A DNA stretch of 64,000 nucleotides from an uncultured Bacilli bacterium (GCA_934167465.1 CAKPKR010000002.1:124001-188000), one strand, 5' to 3'. Counted from the first letter of the stretch, positions 1-8,704 are shown. Notes: a model not told the origin generated them from the sequence alone. Made by a program: numbers and translations.

Positions 1-58
1 ATTCTCCTGCAAATGCAGTCATTAAGTTTTGTTCTGTTTTTGTTCCTTTTAATTCCAT
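1..58 (-). CDS. rubrerythrin, N-terminal 19 residues only
   Basis: The gene runs off the left edge. The visible start reads MELKGTKTEQNLMTAFAGE, which matches the usual rubrerythrin opening; the last Glu belongs to the first diiron helix in that family. A perfect AGGAGG lies at 65-70. Rubrerythrins are cytoplasmic diiron peroxidases of anaerobes that remove hydrogen peroxide using rubredoxin-type electron donors. The call rests on the N-terminus alone, so a variant lacking the C-terminal rubredoxin domain cannot be excluded. Confidence 0.8.
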   Translation of the reverse strand, partial: MELKGTKTEQNLMTAFAGE

Positions 59-115
59 ATTTTACCTCCTAAATATTGCCATTTAATTATATTTTATATA
101 TCTTTAATTGTCAAC

Positions 116-1273
116 CTATTTTACAATTATTTTTTTATTTTTTACTTCAATGCTTACTCTTTGTACCATTGCGATTGATATCATAAGAGCTAGTGTAAAT
201 GAACCACCATATGATAGAAATGGTAATGGTACACCCGTTAATGGCATCATTGCAAATAAACCACCTAAATTGACTATTATATGAATTCCGATATAAGATC
301 CTACACCATAACATATGTATCTTCCTCTTATTGTATTTGCTCTACCAGCCAATTTAAATATTCGATATAGTAATACAATATATAAAATAAATATTATAGT
401 ACATACTATTAATCCATATTCTTCAGCAACAATTGCAAATACACTATCGGTATGTGATTCTGGTAAATATGATACTTGTTTACTGTTTCCAATTCCTAAT
501 CCAAGTATACCACCAGAATTTATTGCTATAAATCCATTGCATATTTGATAACCACCTTCTTCATATCTACTACAAGGATTGGTAAATGTTAGCCTACTTT
601 TTTGAGCGTCACTTAGTAATGTACCTTTTGTTGATAGTAGACCTACCATAGCCACTAAAACTACTATTATAGCAAATATTATTGATTGATATTTTTCCTT
701 TTTTCTAATTGGTCCTAACAAATACATTATTCCAAATATAGCCGTTATAATTATAGCTGTTCCTAAATCCTTTTGTAGTAAAACTATTCCGATATATAGT
801 GTAGCTGGTATCAAGATTATTCCTAGCAATGAAAAGATTAATTTTGATTCAACATTTTTATTGTTTAATTTTTTATAAAATTTATCAAATAATATTGCTG
901 TGACCATTACAAGGACTGGTTTTGCAAATTCACTAGGTTGAATACTCATAGGTCCTACTTTAATCCAGTTTTTTGAACCTTGATGGGTTGTTCCAAACAA
1001 ATATAAATATACTAATAATCCTAATATTGTTAAATATGATAGTACACTTATTTTTGAATATTTTTTAGTTGGTATTCTAAGTATAAATAGTGTTATGAAT
1101 ACTCCCAATATTATTGATATTAATTGTTTATTAAAGTATTCATATAATGATTTATTAAATCTAACAACTACAGCTTGACTTGATGCATTTACTATATTTA
1201 ATAAACCAAACACAAATAAAATAATTGATATTATTAAAATACCTTTATCCATATCCCTTATTAGTTTTTTCAT
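116..1273 (-). CDS. FtsW/RodA/SpoVE-family peptidoglycan glycosyltransferase
   Basis: A 385-residue protein with about ten membrane segments from the SEDS family, which polymerises lipid II into glycan strands together with a class B penicillin-binding protein. The family signatures are present: GSKNW and PSEFAK near residues 99-118, QKDLG near 167, and PESHTDSVFA near 271, which holds the conserved Asp of the active site. LTGVPLPFLSYGGS lies near the C-terminus. I start at the Met preceded by AGGTGAT (1277-1283), six codons inside the longest frame. Whether it serves division (FtsW), elongation (RodA) or spore cortex (SpoVE) cannot be told from sequence. The next gene on this strand is the rubrerythrin. 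Confidence 0.9.
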   Translation of the reverse strand: MKKLIRDMDKGILIISIILFVFGLLNIVNASSQAVVVRFNKSLYEYFNKQLISIILGVFITLFILRIPTKKYSKISVLSYLTILGLLVYLYLFGTTHQGSKNWIKVGPMSIQPSEFAKPVLVMVTAILFDKFYKKLNNKNVESKLIFSLLGIILIPATLYIGIVLLQKDLGTAIIITAIFGIMYLLGPIRKKEKYQSIIFAIIVVLVAMVGLLSTKGTLLSDAQKSRLTFTNPCSRYEEGGYQICNGFIAINSGGILGLGIGNSKQVSYLPESHTDSVFAIVAEEYGLIVCTIIFILYIVLLYRIFKLAGRANTIRGRYICYGVGSYIGIHIIVNLGGLFAMMPLTGVPLPFLSYGGSFTLALMISIAMVQRVSIEVKNKKIIVK

Positions 1274-1418
1274 ACTATCACCTATTATCATAATAATACC
1301 ACAATATCAAAATATCTACAATGAACTTAACTAAATTTAACCAAAATATAGACTAATTTATTAACTAATTATATTTAATTTAATAAAATATATTGAGAAT
1401 AGATAGGAGGGGAACTTT

Positions 1419-1583
1419 ATGTATTATTATGGTGGATACCAAGGATATGGAAATAGTTGTGGTCAATGTGGTGGATATCCTTCTTATGGAGGATATGGAA
1501 CAGGATACGGAGCTGCTATTATACTAGTTCTATTCATTTTATTAGTTATAATTATTGGTGCTAGAAGTTGGGGAAATAATTAA
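1419..1583 (+). CDS. YjcZ-family sporulation peptide
   Basis: A 54-residue peptide. The N-terminal half is rich in Gly, Tyr and Cys (repeated GGY and GYG units). It is followed by one hydrophobic segment, roughly residues 32-46, and a short polar end (GARSWGNN). This layout matches the small YjcZ family found in Bacillus spores, whose biochemical role is unknown. A strong AGGAGGGG lies at 1405-1412 and a Rho-independent terminator follows, so it looks like a single-gene transcript. I infer expression in the sporulating cell from the family. Confidence 0.75.
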   Translation: MYYYGGYQGYGNSCGQCGGYPSYGGYGTGYGAAIILVLFILLVIIIGARSWGNN

Positions 1584-1590
1584 TGTATTT

Positions 1591-1622
1591 AACTCTATCA
1601 ATTAAGATAGAGTTTTTTTTAA
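1591..1622 (+). terminator. Rho-independent terminator after the YjcZ-like gene
   Basis: Nine-base arms AACTCTATC (1591-1599) and GATAGAGTT (1606-1614) around a six-base loop, running into a tract of T. Confidence 0.9.
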
Positions 1623-1657
1623 TTTTATGTTATAATATATGCGAATGAGGTGATTGT

Positions 1658-2206
1658 ATGTTTAAGAAGTTAGATATTTTAGATGATACTCATAAGATAT
1701 TAAGACAAGTGAGTAAGGAGGTATCTTTCCCACTTTCTAGCGAAGATAAACAAACTATTGATGATATTATTAAACATCTTACCTATAGCCAAATTGAAAA
1801 ATATGAAAAACAATATGATTTAAGGCCTGGTATGGGACTTGCTTTTGTTCAATTAGGTATTTTAAAAAGAATTATTGTTATTGTTGATGAATATGAAAAA
1901 GGTAAATTTGATAACTATGTTGTTATTAATCCTAAAATAGTCAGTAATTCTGTTGAAATGGTTGCTGCTGATGCTGGTGAAGGTTGTTTAAGTGTTAATA
2001 GAGAAATTGAAGGTCATGTACCAAGATATGCAAGAGTTACAGTTGAAGGTTATGATATTGATGGTAATAAAATAAGTATTAGAGCCAGAGAAGAATTATC
2101 AATTGCTTTCCAACATGAGATTGATCACTTAAATGGTATTTTATTCTATGATAGAATTGATAAGAATAAACCATTTTATACAGAGGATGAAATTAGATTA
2201 TTATAG
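1658..2206 (+). CDS. def: peptide deformylase
   Basis: This 182-residue metalloenzyme removes the formyl group from the initiator Met of new proteins. All three family motifs are visible. Motif 1 is GMGLAFVQ (58-65), with Phe-Val where many enzymes have two small residues before Gln. Motif 2 is EGCLS (108-112), whose Cys is a metal ligand. Motif 3 is HEIDH (153-157), with two His ligands and the catalytic Glu. The length and the insertion between motifs fit the type 2 enzymes of Gram-positive bacteria. It starts with ATG after GAGGTGAT and is followed eight bases later by a 27-residue membrane peptide, probably on the same transcript. Confidence 0.95.
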   Translation: MFKKLDILDDTHKILRQVSKEVSFPLSSEDKQTIDDIIKHLTYSQIEKYEKQYDLRPGMGLAFVQLGILKRIIVIVDEYEKGKFDNYVVINPKIVSNSVEMVAADAGEGCLSVNREIEGHVPRYARVTVEGYDIDGNKISIRAREELSIAFQHEIDHLNGILFYDRIDKNKPFYTEDEIRLL

Positions 2207-2214
2207 GAGGATAC

Positions 2215-2298
2215 ATGAAGAAATATATAATTAAATTAGTTTTACTAATATTACTAGCTTGTATTTGTTCAATTCTTATTTATTATAGTTTTAATTAA
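2215..2298 (+). CDS. 27-residue single-span membrane peptide
   Basis: A short frame beginning MKKYIIKLVLLILL and ending YYSFN, almost entirely one hydrophobic helix. It has its own GGAGG five bases before the ATG and starts eight bases after the def stop codon. A terminator follows directly. I do not recognise a family. It may be a small membrane protein or a leftover signal peptide, and its translation is likely but unproven. Confidence 0.5.
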   Translation: MKKYIIKLVLLILLACICSILIYYSFN

Positions 2299-2325
2299 AA
2301 AAAGTAGAGTTTAAGCCCTACTTTT
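2298..2325. terminator. bidirectional terminator between def and rpoE
   Basis: Arms AAAAAGTAG and CTACTTTT flank a ten-base loop, with A-rich and T-rich sides, so it can serve both converging transcripts. Confidence 0.65.
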
Positions 2326-2761
2326 ATTCTGCTTCTAATTCTTCTTCATCTAAGATTGCTAAATCATCGATGTCATCATCATCGTCATCAATTATTTCTG
2401 CATCATCATCATATAATTCTTCTGATTCTTCATTTTCGATTGGTTCTTCTTCTGTTTCTTCATCTATTTCTTCAATATCATCGTCATCTTCTTCATCTAG
2501 TTCTATTTTTATTGAATGATTATCTCTTATATCCCATTCATTATTTTCTAATAAAACAAATCTTTTATCTAATGTTAAAGATGTATAATAGTCTCCTATT
2601 TTATCAGCATATTCACTATCAGTGTATTCTAATAAATTACAGATTTCTCTGAATAAATTAGCTGTATTCATTGTTTTTTTTGTTTCTTTTAATAATTTAT
2701 ATGTCAAATCAGTATAAGATAGTAATTCTAATTCTTCTTTACTCATTTCACTTAAATTCAT
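2324..2761 (-). CDS. rpoE: RNA polymerase delta subunit
   Basis: 145 residues. The N-terminal ~85 form the HARE-HTH-type domain of the Firmicutes delta factor (MSKEELELLSYTDL at the start, VLLENNEWDIRD near 70-80). The rest is a disordered tail made almost only of Asp and Glu. Delta binds core RNA polymerase, reduces non-specific nucleic acid binding, and aids enzyme recycling. The acidic codon runs give an unusual GA-rich strand. It lies directly downstream of argS, as in Bacillus, behind a good AGGAGG (2766-2771 region). Confidence 0.92.
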   Translation of the reverse strand: MNLSEMSKEELELLSYTDLTYKLLKETKKTMNTANLFREICNLLEYTDSEYADKIGDYYTSLTLDKRFVLLENNEWDIRDNHSIKIELDEEDDDDIEEIDEETEEEPIENEESEELYDDDAEIIDDDDDDIDDLAILDEEELEAE

Positions 2762-2786
2762 AATATTTCCTCCTAAATATATTTTT

Positions 2787-4484
2787 TTACATAATTGTAG
2801 GTATATCTATTGCAATTAAAGATAACATTTCTTTTAATATATTATTAGTTAAACTAATTATATATAACCAATCGTTTTTATTTTCTTCATTATCACAATT
2901 TGCAATATGATTATTTTGATAGAAGTTGTTAGCAGATACTGCTAGATTATAAATATAGTCGGCTATATAACTTGGCATTCTTTCATTAAATGCTTTATCT
3001 ATAGCTTCATCAAATTCTAATATTTTTAATCTTAATTTTCTATCTACAACATTATATATATTATTTGATAAATTGTAAATAGTTTTTTCATTATTTATTA
3101 TTTTATTAAATCTTAAATATGTATATAGGATATATGGTCCTGTTTTACCAACTACTTGAGAAAATTTTAAGACATCAAATATATAGTCTTTGTCTCTCCC
3201 ATTTTGTAGATCAGCAAATTTAATTATAGCATTTACTATTTTATCTATATCAGAATCTTTCATATCTTTGTTTGTTTCTTTTAAACTCAAGAAAGTTTCT
3301 TTTACTAAGTTAAATAGTTCTCCTAATTTAGGAGCATTACCAGCTCTTGTTTTAAATGGTTTACCATCAGTACCATTTATTGTACCATTATAAGCGTGTT
3401 CTAAAGAGTTGTATGGAATGATATCTGCTAAATCACTTACTCTAAATACTTGTTCAAAATGTAAGTTTTGTCTAAAGTCTGTTACATATATTATATGGTC
3501 CGGATTAAATTTTTGTTTTCTTTCTAAGATGGTTGCTAAATCAGTTGAATCATAAACATAGGCACCATTACTTTTTTTAAACATCATAGGTGGCATAGGT
3601 TTATTGTCAGTTTCTTTTTTTACATTAACTACTAATGCGCCTTCACTTAATTCCAATAAATTTTTCTCTTTTAATATTTTTTCAGTATCGGGTAAATATT
3701 TATAGGCATCACTTTCGCCTTCCCATAAATCAAAACTTACTCCTAAATAATTACAGATTGATTTAGCGTCTTCTATTGATACTTCAAGTATTTTATCCCA
3801 TATTATTTTGTATTCTTTATTGCCTTCTTGCAATTCTTTAGTTATGGTAGCACATTTTTCTTTTATTTCTTCATTTTCTTTACATAGTCCACTTATTTCT
3901 GGGTATATTTTATTTAAGTAATCTATTGTTATTTCTTCAGTTTTTATGTTATCTCTTTTTATTCCATAAATTACTTGACCCATTTGTAATCCATAATCTC
4001 CTAAATGAACATCTGCTATTACATTATGTCCTTTATATTTTATTATTCTTTTAATAGATTCTCCTATTATTGTAGGTCTTAAATGTCCTATATGTAATGG
4101 TTTAGCAATGTTATATCCACCATAATCTATTACAAATGTTTCTTGTTTGTCTGGTTTATTTAATCCAAATTTAGGACTATTATTCATTTTTGTTAGTATT
4201 TCATTTATAAATTCATTACTTAGTGTTATATTAATGAATCCTGGTTTACAAAATTCTACTTTATCAAAATATTTACTAAATTTTTCAATTTTGTTTATTT
4301 TTTCTACTATTTTTTCACCTATTTCAATTGGATTTGTATGATTTTCTTTAGCTATTTTAAAGATATCATCACATTGATAATCACATAAGTCTGGTTTATT
4401 TGATTTTTTTATTGTTATTTGGTTATTATAGCCTAACTCTTTAAATTGTTCTCCTATAATACTTTCTAATATATTTGTAACCAT
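2787..4484 (-). CDS. argS: arginyl-tRNA synthetase
   Basis: 565 residues, the normal size for this class I enzyme, which charges tRNA-Arg in the cytoplasm. An N-terminal Add1-type domain covers about 1-105. The HIGH signature is exact at 131-134 within AKPLHIGHLRP. The degenerate KMSKS region typical of ArgRS appears as DGKPFKTRAGNA near 378, and a DALR-type helical anticodon domain closes the protein. Its ATG shares one base with the stop codon of the upstream DUF1934 gene (TAATG), so the two are translationally coupled. rpoE follows on the same strand. Confidence 0.95.
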   Translation of the reverse strand: MVTNILESIIGEQFKELGYNNQITIKKSNKPDLCDYQCDDIFKIAKENHTNPIEIGEKIVEKINKIEKFSKYFDKVEFCKPGFINITLSNEFINEILTKMNNSPKFGLNKPDKQETFVIDYGGYNIAKPLHIGHLRPTIIGESIKRIIKYKGHNVIADVHLGDYGLQMGQVIYGIKRDNIKTEEITIDYLNKIYPEISGLCKENEEIKEKCATITKELQEGNKEYKIIWDKILEVSIEDAKSICNYLGVSFDLWEGESDAYKYLPDTEKILKEKNLLELSEGALVVNVKKETDNKPMPPMMFKKSNGAYVYDSTDLATILERKQKFNPDHIIYVTDFRQNLHFEQVFRVSDLADIIPYNSLEHAYNGTINGTDGKPFKTRAGNAPKLGELFNLVKETFLSLKETNKDMKDSDIDKIVNAIIKFADLQNGRDKDYIFDVLKFSQVVGKTGPYILYTYLRFNKIINNEKTIYNLSNNIYNVVDRKLRLKILEFDEAIDKAFNERMPSYIADYIYNLAVSANNFYQNNHIANCDNEENKNDWLYIISLTNNILKEMLSLIAIDIPTIM

Positions 4485-4819
4485 TAAATCGCCTCATATT
4501 CTACTTCATATATATATTTTTCATTGTTTAATAGATATTCTACATTTATTCTACTATTTTCTAATGTTTTTGTTATTATTTTTAATTCTAATTCAATTCT
4601 TCCTTCTTTTATATCAATATATCCTTTTTCTTCTAATATATGTAATTTAATTTCATAATCGTCATTTTTTCTTGTTATTATTAATTTTTCTTTATCTATT
4701 GTTGTTGTTATTCCATTATCACTATATATTATTTTATTGTTATTGAGTATTCCTAAACAATTATTATTTAGATTTTGGCTAGAATTTTTTAAATTATATT
4801 TTATTTTAATTTTACTCAT
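4484..4819 (-). CDS. DUF1934 family small beta-barrel protein (YwiB-like)
   Basis: 111 residues, mostly short beta strands with alternating charged and hydrophobic residues, and no signal peptide or membrane segment. The position directly before argS, with a one-base stop/start overlap, is the Bacillus ywiB-argS arrangement; size and pattern fit the DUF1934 calycin-like family of unknown function. I use the second in-frame ATG because GAGTGAT sits five bases before it and nothing resembling a ribosome site precedes the first. Confidence 0.75.
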   Translation of the reverse strand: MSKIKIKYNLKNSSQNLNNNCLGILNNNKIIYSDNGITTTIDKEKLIITRKNDDYEIKLHILEEKGYIDIKEGRIELELKIITKTLENSRINVEYLLNNEKYIYEVEYEAI

Positions 4820-4880
4820 AATATCACTCATTACGCTTGTAATTATACCATATATTTTATATTTTTAAACAGTTTTTAAG

Positions 4881-4911
4881 AAAAAAAAGAAATAACTTAA
4901 TAAGTTATTTC
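4881..4911 (-). terminator. terminator of the secreted repeat protein gene
   Basis: Perfect ten-base arms GAAATAACTT (4889-4898) and AAGTTATTTC (4902-4911) with a three-base loop, followed on the minus strand by eight T. The stop codon of the gene lies inside the stem. Confidence 0.92.
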
Positions 4912-5732
4912 AAGATTCCAGTTGAAATTGCATAATTGTCGCCAGAAGAATACATATATGAATTTATATTTTTAGAACCATTAAAGATACAATAATAAAT
5001 TTTAACTATATGATTTGCCTTCATACTTCCTTGAGATGCACTCCAAGTTCCAAGTAATGTTTGTGTATAGATACCATTACCTTCAATATAAAGGTCTGGT
5101 ACATAATAAGCATTGGCTATAGCAATGACATAACCACTTTTTACATCATCTGGAACTGTGAGTGACAAACTCTTTGTTCCAATTCCATTTGAACTAGCTA
5201 TTGCTAAATTGTTTGGTAATCCCGTGATAATAGCAATTGATGTTGCATGATTATTTCCTTCGGCTGTACCTGTTGCTGTTATTGTCTTCCCTTCATTAAA
5301 TTCACAATAATAAATATTTATAATATGATTTGCCTTCATACTTCCTTGAGATGCTTGCCAAGTACCAACTAATTTTTGTGTTTTTATTCCATCACCTGTT
5401 AGTGATAATGTAGGTACAAAAAAAGCATTTGAAACCACAAATAAGTATCCTGTTTTTGTACCTGTAGGAACTGTTATTGTAGAAGTTGTAGTACCAGTTC
5501 CTGAAGATACCGCTATTTTAAAATTAGAAGTATAAGTATTAATATCAATATTATTATTTTTCATTTTATATAATTCATTTAACGCTTCATTTACATTAGT
5601 TGCTGTGCCATTACTTGGACTATAGACTATATCACTAGCCTTATATGTGGTTGCGGCATAGATTCCTATACCTGAAAAAATTATAGTCATGGTTATAAAA
5701 ATAAATAATTTATTTTTTATTATTTTTTTCAT
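4905..5732 (-). CDS. secreted protein with two ~100-residue tandem repeats
   Basis: 275 residues. A signal peptide (hydrophobic 8-26, ending IYAA) is followed by a short module reading TTYKASDIVY...NVNEALNELYK (28-57). The same module opens the broken paralogue at 7768-8552. Two tandem repeats fill the rest, about 68-170 and 173-275. Each contains a GY-V-NA--VP-L segment, then GTW-ASQGSMKANHI, then IYYC with one Cys. The DNA encoding ASQGSMKANHI is nearly identical in both copies, which suggests recent duplication or gene conversion. There is no LPXTG or other anchor. I do not know a function; cell-surface or secreted adhesin-like roles are guesses. The promoter contains a G tract (see 5756-5786). 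Confidence 0.75.
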   Translation of the reverse strand: MKKIIKNKLFIFITMTIIFSGIGIYAATTYKASDIVYSPSNGTATNVNEALNELYKMKNNNIDINTYTSNFKIAVSSGTGTTTSTITVPTGTKTGYLFVVSNAFFVPTLSLTGDGIKTQKLVGTWQASQGSMKANHIINIYYCEFNEGKTITATGTAEGNNHATSIAIITGLPNNLAIASSNGIGTKSLSLTVPDDVKSGYVIAIANAYYVPDLYIEGNGIYTQTLLGTWSASQGSMKANHIVKIYYCIFNGSKNINSYMYSSGDNYAISTGILK

Positions 5733-5755
5733 CTAGATTCCTACTTTCTAGATAT

Positions 5756-5786
5756 ATCATACCCCCCCCCCAGACGTAAAAGTCAA
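5756..5786 (-). promoter_or_regulatory. promoter with ten-G spacer tract, candidate phase-variable switch
   Basis: On the minus strand TTGACT (5781-5786) and TATGAT (5756-5761) look like -35 and -10 boxes. The 19-base spacer ends in ten consecutive G (C at 5762-5771 on the plus strand). Loss of two G would give the ideal 17-base spacing. Homopolymer tracts in promoter spacers change length by slipped-strand mispairing and switch expression in several pathogens. A ten-base G run is striking in such AT-rich DNA. The same -35 region occurs before the paralogue at 7768-8552, where the tract is interrupted. Confidence 0.6.
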
Positions 5787-5790
5787 GAAA

Positions 5791-5822
5791 AATTTCAAAA
5801 AAAAGAGATTAATTAATCTCTT
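5791..5822 (-). terminator. terminator of the HU gene
   Basis: A perfect 20-base palindrome AAGAGATTAATTAATCTCTT at 5803-5822, followed on the minus strand by a run of T. It overlaps the HU stop codon. Confidence 0.85.
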
Positions 5823-6087
5823 AGTTTAATGCATCTTTTAATTTAGATCCTGCTTTAATTGTAACAGCAGTTCTTGCAGCAACTGGAACACTAGCACCAG
5901 TTCTTGGATTACGAGCAGTTGTAGCTTCTTTGTGTTTAGCTGTAAAAGTAACGAATCCAGTTAAAGTAACTTTACCATTATCTTTTAATCCTTTTACTAC
6001 GCCTTCCATCATAGCATCCATAGCTCTTTTAGCATCTGCTTTTGTTAATCCTGTTTCTTCAGCAATATAATTTACTAATTCTTGCAT
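5821..6087 (-). CDS. hup: HU-family DNA-binding protein
   Basis: 88 residues, the normal HU length. N-terminal helices (MQELVNYIAEETGLTKADAKRAMDA begins the first two) are followed by the beta-arm region with GFVTF and ARNPRTG near 60, the DNA-intercalating arm with the conserved Pro, then the C-terminal SKLKDALN. HU bends and compacts DNA as a dimer. A longer upstream frame exists, but AGGAGGT lies just before this ATG and the family starts here. It is transcribed alone, with its own terminator. Confidence 0.93.
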   Translation of the reverse strand: MQELVNYIAEETGLTKADAKRAMDAMMEGVVKGLKDNGKVTLTGFVTFTAKHKEATTARNPRTGASVPVAARTAVTIKAGSKLKDALN

Positions 6088-6241
6088 AAATAACCTCCTA
6101 TATTTATTGTTTAAGCATATATCTTGCTTACATTCTAAGAATACCATTTTTAGATATTAAAATCAATACTTTTTAAATAAAAACTACTATTTTTATTAAA
6201 ATATATATTGATATTTTTCATATAATTAAACAGGTGATTAT

Positions 6242-7399
6242 GTGAAAAAAATATTAATTATATTTCTTTTGTTTTTTATTACTGGTTGTTCTAATAAAAA
6301 TGAATATATTGACACAATTATAATTGAAAATGATGACCTTTTGGTTAATATTAATTATCCAGTAACAGGAACAGAATTAGATATAAATATCAAAAGTGAT
6401 GTTAAAAATATATATAATAAATATCAATATTTAAATGGTGAATTAAATATTGATTATTTATATTATAAAGTTAATAATCTTATTTCTGTTTCTTTATTCA
6501 TATATGTTAATGGAGAAAATGTTAAAAAAAATTACGTTAAAACATATTTCTACAATAATAAAATAAGTAATATTAAAAATTTAGTTGATATTAATAAACT
6601 AAATAAATTATTAATTAATAAAATTAAAAATACAAACATAAATATTGAAATATCTGATAATTATGAATTTAGTTTTGACAACACAAATCTATATATATAT
6701 TTTAATTATAATAACAATTACGAAACTATTGAAATTCCATTATCGGATTTAAATATTTTTTTTGAAAAAGAAAAAAGAGTTATAAACGAAATAATTTTAC
6801 CTAACAACGATATTGACTATAATGATAAAGTTATAGCTCTTACATTTGATGATGGTCCAAGTAAATATACCGATGAATTAATTGAATACTTATATCAAAA
6901 CGATTGTAAGGCTACATTCTTTGTTTTAGGAAATAAAGTTAAAAATTATCAAGACGTCTTAAATAAAAGCATCAGTTATGGTAACGAAATAGGAAATCAT
7001 TCATATAATCATAAATGGTTAATAAAACTAAAAAAAGAAGAAATGATTAACCAAATAGAAAAAACACAAAATCTTATTTATGAATATACTGGTTATATTC
7101 CTACTCTACTTAGACCAACATATGGTTCTATTAATTCAACTTTAAAAAATAGTACTAATCTAAAAATTGTCTTATGGAATGTTGATACTTTAGATTGGAA
7201 ATATAAAAGTGTTGACAAAATTGTAAGTAGAGCCACTAAAAATTTAAAGCCTGGTAATATTATTTTAATGCATGATATTTATAAAAGAACTTACGAGGCT
7301 GTAAAAAAAATAGTTCCAATCTTAAAAGAAAATGGTTATAAATGTGTTACCATAAGTGAATTAAATAAAATTAATGATATGAGAAAATTATATGAATAA
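6242..7399 (+). CDS. polysaccharide deacetylase lipoprotein (NodB domain)
   Basis: 385 residues. A lipoprotein signal ends in ITGC (Cys16). An uncharacterised domain of about 175 residues follows, then a NodB carbohydrate esterase family 4 domain. Catalytic motifs are visible: TFDDGP (201-206), HSYNH (253-257, metal His pair), RPTYGS near 295, the D-T-LDW motif near 318, and LMHD near 350. Such enzymes remove N-acetyl groups from peptidoglycan or other glycans outside the membrane. The start is GTG, three bases after AGGTGAT, which is a close spacing. The last eight bases overlap the next gene, indicating coupling. Confidence 0.88.
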   Translation: MKKILIIFLLFFITGCSNKNEYIDTIIIENDDLLVNINYPVTGTELDINIKSDVKNIYNKYQYLNGELNIDYLYYKVNNLISVSLFIYVNGENVKKNYVKTYFYNNKISNIKNLVDINKLNKLLINKIKNTNINIEISDNYEFSFDNTNLYIYFNYNNNYETIEIPLSDLNIFFEKEKRVINEIILPNNDIDYNDKVIALTFDDGPSKYTDELIEYLYQNDCKATFFVLGNKVKNYQDVLNKSISYGNEIGNHSYNHKWLIKLKKEEMINQIEKTQNLIYEYTGYIPTLLRPTYGSINSTLKNSTNLKIVLWNVDTLDWKYKSVDKIVSRATKNLKPGNIILMHDIYKRTYEAVKKIVPILKENGYKCVTISELNKINDMRKLYE

Positions 7400-7766
7400 T
7401 AAAGAAAAAAAACTATTAGAACAACAAATGATAACTACTGTTATATATTTACTGACATTATTTGTTTCACTATCACTTACATATAATGATATTCTTAATT
7501 TAGATAATAAACATATCTATAATGATGAACTTGCTGAAAAAATAGGTATTACTAATAGAACTATTGTTTTAGTTCTTACTTTATCATATTTATATATTAA
7601 TTATCAAAATAGAGAAATAGCAAAATCAAAGAAAAAAGATTTGAAAATTTCAAATCTTCAATTAACCGCTAGTTCCTTATCTACTATTGCTGCAATTATT
7701 GTTCTATATGTTGTTATAAGTAGTGGAAAATATACCATTATAAGTGCCGGAAATCCTAATTTATAA
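7392..7766 (+). CDS. small membrane protein of unknown function
   Basis: 124 residues with three predicted membrane spans (about 14-32, 57-72 and 92-112) separated by a charged loop rich in Lys. It overlaps the end of the deacetylase gene by eight bases in another frame, so it is very likely coexpressed with it. I recognise no family. A supporting role near the cell wall enzyme is only suggested by position. Confidence 0.7.
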   Translation: MNNKEKKLLEQQMITTVIYLLTLFVSLSLTYNDILNLDNKHIYNDELAEKIGITNRTIVLVLTLSYLYINYQNREIAKSKKKDLKISNLQLTASSLSTIAAIIVLYVVISSGKYTIISAGNPNL

Positions 7767-7767
7767 T

Positions 7768-8552
7768 CTATTCAGTATAAAATATATAACACCACATTTT
7801 AAATTGAGTACCCATTATTCCGTATTCAGTTCCCTTTTTACCAGTAGAATAATTATTATTATAATTAGGAATTTGATTAACATCAAAATCAAAAGTAATT
7901 TTTCCTGATGGATAAATAGTTGCACTTACCTTGTTTTCAAATGTTGTTCCATACTTTGAATCTGTAATTTTAAAATTATTCCATCTATATTTAATGTTTC
8001 CACTTGCATATTCTTGTGCTATTCCATTTTCATCAGTACCATCAATGTAAATACAAATTCCATCTTTATAATATAAATATTGAACATAGGCTGAATCTAC
8101 TTTATCGCTCCATCCTCTTGATGCCCTAAGGCCTGCTTCATACGTAATATTTGAGGCATTAAAACATACATAACCTCCTAAAACTTTTGAAGCATTTAAA
8201 TCAATTTTCGAAGTAAAATAACCTGTTTGATCTGAAAAAGTACACTTCTGATTAGCACCTGATCCAGAACAGGAAATTTTTAATGATTTTGGATTAGTCC
8301 ACGTTGTATTACTATAAGATATTGAAACTGGAATTGCGACTTTATCAGTTTCAAATCTTGTTGTTTTTATATTTGATCCTTTATTTTTATATAAATCATT
8401 TAAAGCATCATTTACATTCATACTTGTTCCATTACTGGCATTATATACTACATCACTTGCTTTGTATGTTGTGCGGCATATGCTCCTATACCACAACTTA
8501 TTATACATAATAACACTATTAAAAATATTCTGCTTTTTATTATTTTTTTCAT
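7768..8552 (-). pseudogene. frameshifted secreted paralogue of the 4905-5732 protein
   Basis: From the ATG at 8552 the frame encodes an intact signal peptide ending GIGAYAA. It then loses phase near 8472-8476: one base is missing compared with the paralogue, where the codons for AATTYKASD are continuous. The shifted frame continues TTYKASDVVY...NVNDALNDLYK and then about 210 residues unlike the repeat protein, ending in a Trp- and Tyr-rich stretch (KMWCYIFYTE). The upstream region is also shared with the paralogue (identical -35 region, C-rich tract, GGAATCTA before the ATG). As sequenced, the mature part cannot be exported. A sequencing error or a reversible slip cannot be excluded. Confidence 0.75.
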
Positions 8553-8581
8553 TATAGATTCCTATTTTCCAATACTATCAT

Positions 8582-8606
8582 CCCCCCTCCAAGACGTAAA
8601 AGTCAA
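8582..8606 (-). promoter_or_regulatory. degenerate copy of the G-tract promoter
   Basis: The minus strand repeats TTGACTTTTACGTCT exactly as in the 5.7 kb promoter (-35 at 8601-8606). The G tract, however, is broken into two G, an A and six G (8582-8590 on plus), and the -10 has drifted to GATGAT. The interruption would stop slippage. Confidence 0.5.
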
Positions 8607-8704
8607 GAAAAAAATGTCAAATATTTATTATATTTTTTAAAGTAAACCTATAATTTACATATTTAAATAACTTTAAATGCAATAATATTTACAGGTGTTA
8701 AAAT

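Noticed and set aside
2356..2652. His- and Leu-rich open frame opposite rpoE
   Set aside because: It is the complement of the Asp/Glu-rich tail codons; codon bias explains the open frame.
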